From an uncultured Oscillospiraceae bacterium (GTDB lineage Bacteria; Bacillota; Clostridia; Oscillospirales; Oscillospiraceae): a stretch of DNA of 27,531 nucleotides. The notes beneath the pieces are model-generated. The model saw only the letters and a list, made by a program, of their open reading frames with translations. It did not search any database and was not told the origin of the DNA. The position numbers and the translations under genes are program-made. Below, piece after piece: positions 22,964 through 27,531 of the stretch (within the stretch, counting starts at the first letter, position 1; each line of letters begins with the position of its first letter). Location: the NCBI GenBank assembly GCA_934675115.1, contig CAKUPH010000026.1, positions 1 through 27,531 on the forward strand, in the 5' to 3' direction.

Positions 22964-22998
22964 TTGCGGAACAGAACCAAACTGTGATATACTGAACA
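22964..22998 (+). promoter_or_regulatory. Promoter of the mod regulator gene
   Basis: TTGCGG at 22964-22969, an 18-base spacer, and TATACT at 22988-22993 with an extended -10 TG at 22985-22986. The word continues as TATACTGAACA to 22998, identical to the modA promoter word. Confidence 0.65.
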
Positions 22999-23030
22999 AT
23001 CATCAACAAACGGATTGGAGTGTCTGCCCT

Positions 23031-23945
23031 ATGCCCGACGATCTGCTCACCGCGCAGGAGGCCGCGGACTATCTCAAGGTGAAAAAGACCACCGTATACG
23101 AGCTGGTCAAGCGGGGGGATCTCCCCTCCACCAAGATCGGCAAGCAGCTGCGCATCCCCCGGGCGGCGCTGGAGGGGATGACCGGGGCTGTCCGGGCCGA
23201 CGAGCCGCCCCGGAAGCCCCCCATCCGGGAGAGCGGACGGCCCGGCGCCATCCTGTGCGGGCAGGACAGCTCGCTGGACATGATCGCGGACTTCGTGACG
23301 GCCAGTGCGGGCAACGGCGCGGTGGTGCTCCGCTCCCACGCCGGCAGCTACAACAGCCTGACCATGCTGTACCACGGCAAGGTGGACATGGCCACCGCCC
23401 ACCTGTGGGACGAGGCCACGGGGACCTATAACCTGCCGTACATCTCCAAGCTGCTGCCGGGGATGGAGGTGACGGCGGTGCGGCTCTTCGGGCGCACCAC
23501 GGGCATTTACGTCCCCACCGGCAACCCCAGGAAGGTTGAAGGGGTGTCTGCGCTGGCCCGGCCTGAGCTGCGGATGATCAACCGGGAAAAGGGCAGCGGC
23601 GTGCGGGTGCTGGTGGACGAAAAGCGCAAGGCCATGGGCCTGTCTCCCCGGCAGATCCGGGGCTATGACGAGGAGCGCACCAGCCACATGACCGTGGCCG
23701 CTGCGGTGGCCTCCGGCGAAGCGGATTACGGCTTCGGCGCGGAGGCGGCCTCCCGGATGGTGGACGGGGTGGATTTCCTGCCCCTTCAGCTGGAGTGGTA
23801 CGATCTGGTGCTGCCCACTGCCCGGCGGGAGGAGCCGGCCTTCCGCGCGGTGCTGGACTACGTGACCTCCCAGCGGTTCCGCCGGGATTTGGAGCAGACC
23901 GGGCGGTACGACCTGAGCCAGACCGGAACAGTGTTTGAGCTGTAA
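23031..23945 (+). CDS. HTH plus periplasmic-binding-like regulator of mod genes
   Basis: 304 residues from the ATG at 23031 (TTGGAG upstream). The N-terminal excisionase-type helix-turn-helix (residues 5-55: LLTAQEAADYLKVKKTTVY, then GKQLRIPRAAL) is followed by a Pro/Arg linker. A PBP-like domain at about 75-300 (SLDMIADFV, LRSHAGSYNSL, ATAHLWDEATGTYN) then resembles the cytoplasmic molybdate-sensing domains of one-component regulators. It has no signal peptide, so it acts in the cytoplasm. Divergent placement and the shared promoter word suggest that it controls modABC and itself in response to molybdate or tungstate. The ligand is inferred from context. Confidence 0.85.
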   Translation: MPDDLLTAQEAADYLKVKKTTVYELVKRGDLPSTKIGKQLRIPRAALEGMTGAVRADEPPRKPPIRESGRPGAILCGQDSSLDMIADFVTASAGNGAVVLRSHAGSYNSLTMLYHGKVDMATAHLWDEATGTYNLPYISKLLPGMEVTAVRLFGRTTGIYVPTGNPRKVEGVSALARPELRMINREKGSGVRVLVDEKRKAMGLSPRQIRGYDEERTSHMTVAAAVASGEADYGFGAEAASRMVDGVDFLPLQLEWYDLVLPTARREEPAFRAVLDYVTSQRFRRDLEQTGRYDLSQTGTVFEL

Positions 23946-23946
23946 T

Positions 23947-23977
23947 CCATCGAAAAAGGCAGAGCCTTTTCCGATGG
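23947..23977 (+). other. Hairpin just after the mod regulator gene
   Basis: CCATCG-A-AAAAGGC pairs with GCCTTTT-C-CGATGG around AGA, a 14-position stem with one mismatch, starting one base after the stop codon. No T run follows. It may stabilise the 3' end or be the first module of the adjacent repeat. Confidence 0.6.
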
Positions 23978-23985
23978 AAGAGCTA

Positions 23986-24140
23986 CGCCCCGCGGCAGCG
24001 CACGAAATGTCCGCTGATAGCGGCCGTTTCGCACGTTTGCGGGGCGAGAAGAGTTTTTTCCGAGGCGCATGTCCCCGGAAAAAACAGATTTCATTTTATT
24101 CCGCCGCCTGCGGGCGGCGGAACTCTGCGAGGCTTTTGTA
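23986..24140 (+). repeat. Family B multi-hairpin repeat (copy B1)
   Basis: An outer stem, CGCCCCGC/GCGGGGCG (23986-23993/24039-24046), encloses CGAAA/TTTCG and CCGCT/AGCGG. Then come GTTTTTTCCG/CGGAAAAAAC (24053-24062/24076-24085), an A/T-rich run, TTCCGCCGC/GCGGCGGAA (24099-24107/24114-24122), and CTCTGCGAGGCTTTTG. This is the fullest copy of the family. Confidence 0.75.
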
Positions 24141-24174
24141 CCGCTTAATTTGAGAGCGGCTTTGCTGAACATGA

Positions 24175-24208
24175 AAAAGGAGCGCTTCCGGCGGGAAGCG
24201 CTCCTTTT
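24175..24208. terminator. Bidirectional terminator
   Basis: AAAAGGAGCGCTTCC pairs perfectly with GGAAGCGCTCCTTTT around GGCG (15 bp). It lies between the converging regulator and pseudo-ATPase genes, nine bases from the latter's stop. Confidence 0.9.
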
Positions 24209-24216
24209 ATCATGAT

Positions 24217-26370
24217 TTAATACTGATTTACCCAGTGGCTGAGAAGAGCGGTGGGGATGAGCCACAGGGCCATGTAGAGCAGGAAGTTCACCGGTGTCAG
24301 CGAAGCCGCCGCCCCCACGTAGGTGAGGTAGAAGGTCAGCGCCGCGCCCAGCGCCCCGCCGGCGATGGACAGCGCCGTTCCCAGACGGACGGCTGAGCGC
24401 AGGCGGCGTCCGCCCACCACTGCGTCGCAGTAGGGGCCGAGGCCCTCCCGGCTCAGCAGAGCTACCGGCGTGCCGTCGTGGTCCTGCTCTGTGCCGGACA
24501 GCTCCAGCCGCCGGTCTACCGGGGGAAACTCCATCTTGTCCACCGGCAGCTTGAACTTCTGCCCCAGCAGAGCTGGGATCAGGTTGGGGTCCCGGGTGGC
24601 CAGAATGGGGGACGCGCCGTTGCGCATCAGGGCGGACAGACAGGGGTTCACCGCCGGACTCATGGCGTAGTTCAGGGCGAACAGCCCGGCAAGCTCGCCG
24701 TTGATGGCGCAGAACACTGCGTGCTTGACGTTTACCCCCTGGGGCAGGGGCACGTCCATGAGGTGCATGAAGGCGGCGGTGCCCACAAAGACCTCCTGAT
24801 TGCGGATGATGCCGGTGACGCCGCCCTCGTGGTACCGCACGCCGGACACCTCCCGGTAAAAGGCCCCCTGCGCCCGGAGCAGATCGTGAAAGGGCCGGGT
24901 CAGGCCGCAGTCCAGCACCCGGACGAGGCTGGCGGCGTAGGCCACCGCCTTTTCGTTGGGGAAGTCGCCGAACACCCGGACGCCCGTCACCCGGACGGAG
25001 CCAGTGGGAAAGAGGTCGTTGTCCTGCATGACGATGCCCGCCTCCCGGCAGCGGGCGGCCCCGGGCCAGCCCGCCAGAGCTGCGCCCACGTTGAACAGCC
25101 GCCGGGCCAGCTTGTGGTAGGGGGAGCCGTACACCAGCAGCGCCGACCACGCGGAGGCCGCCGTCAGGGTGGCGGAGGCCGTCCACAGGAACTGCACGGC
25201 GCTTTTGTGGGCGGCGGCAGACAGCCCCGCGCACACCAGACAGCACAGCAGAAGCAGCGGCGCGGCCACGGCGTAGGCCCGCTGACCGCCGTCCTCCATC
25301 TGGATCTGGCTGCCGAAGCCCGCCTGACTGCCTGACCACTTCGTGTATGCCGGGCGGCCGGACCACTTGCCCTCGTCCAGCGTCACCACGTAGGGCTCCT
25401 TCGCCTGCGCGGCGGCCCGGCAGGACAGCCGGTCTCCCCTTCTCCGGCCGTAATCCCCCCACAGGGCGAAGGCAAGGCCGAAGGCGGTGACGGCGCAGCA
25501 GGGCTGCCCCGTCCGGTAGTCGGTCAGGGCCAGCGCTGCCCCGTCGGCCAGCGTGAAGAGGAAGGCGAAGAGCAGCAGCGTCTCCGCCCCCAGCCGCAGC
25601 CGGGCGAGCTGTCCCACGGCCCGGAGCAGCAGCGTGCCGCACAGCAGGCCCGTGACGGCCAGCAGGCCGGGCATGAGCCACGAGCTGAGCTGGGGCCACT
25701 GCTCCCAGCTCAGCCACGGCAGGCCGATGGACACGGCGGCACAGGCGATGGAGCACAGCATGGCCAGTACCAGCCGTACCCGCATCCCGCCCAGCCCCCG
25801 GGCACACCGGGCGGCCAGATCGGCGGGGGCGGTGTCCGGCGGCGCGGGCCGGGCGGGCCGCGCCCGCTTGGGCCGTTTTGATTCGGCGGGGTCCTCCGGC
25901 GTCTCTTCCCGGTCCACGCCGGGGATGTACCGCTCCGCCTTTGCCGTCTCCTCGTCCGGCTCCGCCTGATCGTACATGTGGTCGGCGTAGTGGTCCGCCC
26001 GGCGCAGCAGGGTGTGGAACCGGGCGGCAAGGCCGTGGAGGGGGCTTTCCGGCTCGATCTCCACGATGTTGTCCTCATCCTCCGGCCCTTCCGGCTTCGG
26101 CTGTTTGGACGGCTTGTCCGCCCTGACGGGCCGGGGCTTTTTCGGCTCCTCCGGTTTTGCTTCGGCGGCGGGCTCCGGCGGTTGAGACTCGTCCGGCCCC
26201 CCGTCCTCCGCCGGGGGGGCCGTCTCTTTCGGCGGCTCCGGCTCGGGGCGGCGGGGCTGTTCGGGGAACTCCAGAATTTTGGACTTCCCGTATTTCCCGG
26301 AGCCGTACTCCGCTAAAATATCATCCACAGAATAGCTCTGCTTCTTTTCATCATCCTTATGCTCGGACAT
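24217..26370 (-). CDS. P-type ATPase-like membrane protein lacking catalytic residues
   Basis: 717 residues. The first about 190 are hydrophilic (a SYSVDDILAEYGSG motif at 12-25, then Pro/Glu/Lys-rich) and probably cytoplasmic. Likely membrane helices lie near 197-217, 231-250, 264-283, 288-305, 367-385, 392-414, 663-685 and 690-710. This 4+2+2 layout equals P1B ATPases. Residues 446-464 (IVMQDNDLFPTG, then VTGV) align without gaps to the phosphorylation segment, but the catalytic Asp falls on Gln449 and KTGT on DNDL. TGD reads TRD (592-594), and neither TGE nor GDGxND is present; the actuator loop is only about 60 residues. It seems a pseudo-ATPase of unknown role, 31 bases after rlmB. Confidence 0.7.
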   Translation of the reverse strand: MSEHKDDEKKQSYSVDDILAEYGSGKYGKSKILEFPEQPRRPEPEPPKETAPPAEDGGPDESQPPEPAAEAKPEEPKKPRPVRADKPSKQPKPEGPEDEDNIVEIEPESPLHGLAARFHTLLRRADHYADHMYDQAEPDEETAKAERYIPGVDREETPEDPAESKRPKRARPARPAPPDTAPADLAARCARGLGGMRVRLVLAMLCSIACAAVSIGLPWLSWEQWPQLSSWLMPGLLAVTGLLCGTLLLRAVGQLARLRLGAETLLLFAFLFTLADGAALALTDYRTGQPCCAVTAFGLAFALWGDYGRRRGDRLSCRAAAQAKEPYVVTLDEGKWSGRPAYTKWSGSQAGFGSQIQMEDGGQRAYAVAAPLLLLCCLVCAGLSAAAHKSAVQFLWTASATLTAASAWSALLVYGSPYHKLARRLFNVGAALAGWPGAARCREAGIVMQDNDLFPTGSVRVTGVRVFGDFPNEKAVAYAASLVRVLDCGLTRPFHDLLRAQGAFYREVSGVRYHEGGVTGIIRNQEVFVGTAAFMHLMDVPLPQGVNVKHAVFCAINGELAGLFALNYAMSPAVNPCLSALMRNGASPILATRDPNLIPALLGQKFKLPVDKMEFPPVDRRLELSGTEQDHDGTPVALLSREGLGPYCDAVVGGRRLRSAVRLGTALSIAGGALGAALTFYLTYVGAAASLTPVNFLLYMALWLIPTALLSHWVNQY

Positions 26371-26401
26371 GGGCGCGCTCCTTTGGTGGAATTGCTTTGC
26401 T

Positions 26402-27172
26402 TCAGCTTCTCTGCCGCACGGCCTCGTACAGCACCACCGCCGCGGCGGCGGAGGCGTTCAGCGAGTTGACCTGCCCCCGCATGGGGATGGACACGAGGAA
26501 GTCGCACTGCTCCCGGACAAGGCGGCTCATGCCGTCCCCCTCGCTGCCGATGACGATGGCGGCGGGGCCTTTCAGGTCGGCGTCGTAGAGGGTGGTATTG
26601 CCGTCGGCGGCGGTGCCGAACACCCAGAGTCCCTCCTTCTTCAGGTCCTTGAGCAGGGCGGTGAGGTTGGGCACCCGGGCCACGGGCAGGTAGCTCACCG
26701 CGCCGGCGGAGGTCTTGGCCACGATGGCGGTCAGCCCGGCGGAGCGCCGCTTGGGGATGATGACGCCGTGGGCCCCGGCGGCTTCGGCGGTGCGGATGAC
26801 CGCACCCAGATTGTGGGGGTCGCTGAGCTCGTCGCACACCACGATGAGGGGGGCTTCGCCCTTCTCCCGGGCGGCGGCGAGGATATCGTCTACCTCGGCG
26901 TACTCCCGGACGGCGGCCACGGCAATGACGCCCTGATGGCTCTTGGTGCGGCTCATGCCGTCCAGCTTCCGCCGGTCGGCCTCCACCACCACCACGCTCT
27001 TGTCCCGGGCGGAGGAGGCGATGTGGCCCAGTGTGGCGTCTGTCTCGCCCTTGGCGATGTAGATCTTATCAATGGCGGTCCCGGCCCGGAGGGCTTCGAT
27101 CACCGCGTTGCGGCCCTCGATGAGGCCGTCGGCCTCGGCTTCCAGATTCTGATTCTTTTTCTCGTCGCGCAT
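26402..27172 (-). CDS. rlmB: 23S rRNA 2'-O-methyltransferase RlmB (SpoU/TrmH family)
   Basis: 256 residues from the ATG at 27172, with AAAGGAG ten bases upstream. Upstream in-frame codons run through the family C repeat and are rejected. The N-terminal substrate-binding domain starts LIEGRNAVIEALRAG. SPOUT motifs are NLGAVIRTAEAAG with its Asn and Arg, IVIGSEGDGMS, and IPMRGQVNSLNASAAAAV. RlmB methylates the ribose of G2251 (E. coli numbering) in 23S rRNA; paralogues such as TrmH-like enzymes are hard to separate by eye. cysS and mrnC often flank it in Firmicutes but are not in the window. The pseudo-ATPase gene follows 31 bases later. Confidence 0.92.
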   Translation of the reverse strand: MRDEKKNQNLEAEADGLIEGRNAVIEALRAGTAIDKIYIAKGETDATLGHIASSARDKSVVVVEADRRKLDGMSRTKSHQGVIAVAAVREYAEVDDILAAAREKGEAPLIVVCDELSDPHNLGAVIRTAEAAGAHGVIIPKRRSAGLTAIVAKTSAGAVSYLPVARVPNLTALLKDLKKEGLWVFGTAADGNTTLYDADLKGPAAIVIGSEGDGMSRLVREQCDFLVSIPMRGQVNSLNASAAAAVVLYEAVRQRS

Positions 27173-27214
27173 GGAAAAAACGCTCCTTTTTCCGTATTTC
27201 GAATGTTTCATATC

Positions 27215-27223
27215 ATCATAGCA
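27215..27223 (-). promoter_or_regulatory. Extended -10 promoter candidate for rlmB
   Basis: The minus strand reads TGCTATGAT (extended -10 with TATGAT at 27220-27215), about 43 bases before the rlmB start. The best -35 at 17 bases (TTTTGC) is poor. Confidence 0.5.
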
Positions 27224-27261
27224 CGAATCGGGCGGCAGCAAAAGGGGGAAAATGTTTTCAG

Positions 27262-27417
27262 CGCTTTTTTGCGAAGGCAAAAAGCAGTGAAAACCAAAGG
27301 ACGGAGTCCTTTGAACCTTATTCTCCCGTATTCGCCGGGAGATTTGCGTCCTACGGACGCGGAGCTGAGGGTTTCGCCCCTCAGGGCGACCTACTTTTTG
27401 TGCGCACAAAAAGTAGG
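27262..27417 (-). repeat. Family C multi-hairpin repeat upstream of rlmB
   Basis: On the minus strand the order is a perfect 28-base palindrome (27390-27417), GCGTCC/GGACGC (27346-27360), the word CCGGCGAATA (27338-27329) inside a TCTCCCG/CGGGAGA hairpin, AAAGGAC/GTCCTTT (27296-27312), and a GCTTTTTGCC hairpin near 27262-27285. The palindrome type, GCGTCC hairpin and CCGGCGAATA word follow in the same order as in the ricT-upstream element. Confidence 0.7.
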
Positions 27418-27427
27418 CAAAAAAGCG

Positions 27428-27499
27428 CTTAGGGAGAAAACGCAGTCGGCTCCGAACGCTGAGGGGCGCGTTCTGCGCTCCAAGCGTTTTCCCCCTAAG
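27428..27499. repeat. Long inverted repeat at the window end
   Basis: 16-base arms at 27428-27443 and 27484-27499 pair at 15 positions (CTTAGGG...AAAACGC with GCGTTTT...CCCTAAG). They enclose a second stem, GAACGC/GCGTTC. It directly follows the family C palindrome and may be part of the same unit. The remaining bases to 27531 hold no recognisable gene. Confidence 0.65.
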
Positions 27500-27531
27500 A
27501 ACCCCAAAGTTTACGGGGTCCAATGAAATAG

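Noticed and set aside
23935..24153. 72-codon plus-strand frame after the mod regulator
   Set aside because: It is translated from repeat B1 and overlaps the end of the regulator gene; it has no ribosome-binding site.
23858..25807. Long minus-strand frame overlapping the mod regulator and the pseudo-ATPase
   Set aside because: It crosses the bidirectional terminator and repeat B1 and is out of frame with both supported genes.
27173..27523. N-terminal extension of rlmB
   Set aside because: It reads through the family C repeat and across the likely promoter; the ATG at 27172 has AAAGGAG at good spacing.

Overview
The window is GC-rich chromosomal DNA, probably from an endospore-forming Clostridia of the Oscillospiraceae type (Flavonifractor/Lawsonibacter-like). 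The evidence is the gene content: RicT (YaaT), SpoIIP, SepF and DivIVA, a Gram-positive Hfq next to miaA, a Clostridia-style shikimate kinase, and intergenic stretches full of hairpin repeats. The assignment rests on recognised protein families, not on a database search. No rRNA, tRNA, CRISPR array, phage or transposase gene is visible, so this is mostly a core-genome segment.

Layout. 1-451 holds no gene; it carries possibly structured sequence and a hairpin repeat (family C). 452-1828 (+) is ricT with a long basic tail. 2031-6476 (-) looks like one transcription unit, miaA-hfq-(HlyD-like)-yggS-sepF-divIVA, starting at a promoter near 6660 and ending at a strong bidirectional terminator at 1983-2016. 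A divergent promoter starts the + strand run aroK, DEAD-box helicase, metallophosphoesterase. A 490-base repeat-rich gap follows, containing an aborted duplicate of the start of mnmG. Then come mnmG, prmA and a cysteine desulfurase, closed by a terminator. spoIIP stands alone. 16264-19037 (+) is a metal-handling operon: small CXXC heavy-metal-associated protein, small DUF6110-like membrane protein and a P1B-like P-type ATPase. 19101-19733 (-) is a formate/nitrite-type channel. 20064-22825 (-) is modABC, read divergently from an HTH/periplasmic-binding-like regulator at 23031-23945. 24217-27172 (-) holds rlmB followed by a large membrane protein that looks like a P-type ATPase without its catalytic residues. 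The window ends in a second family C repeat.

Together the genes cover tRNA and rRNA modification (MiaA, MnmG, RlmB, cysteine desulfurase), ribosomal protein methylation (PrmA), RNA handling (Hfq, helicase, RicT), cell division (SepF, DivIVA), sporulation (SpoIIP), and metal or molybdate homeostasis.

Points most worth a second look: the pseudo-P-type ATPase at 24217-26370; the metal ATPase operon, with its non-CPC membrane motif and internal terminator; the 205-base tandem duplication of the mnmG start around a hairpin repeat; three families of multi-hairpin intergenic repeats; and a sequence word shared by the two divergent mod promoters.
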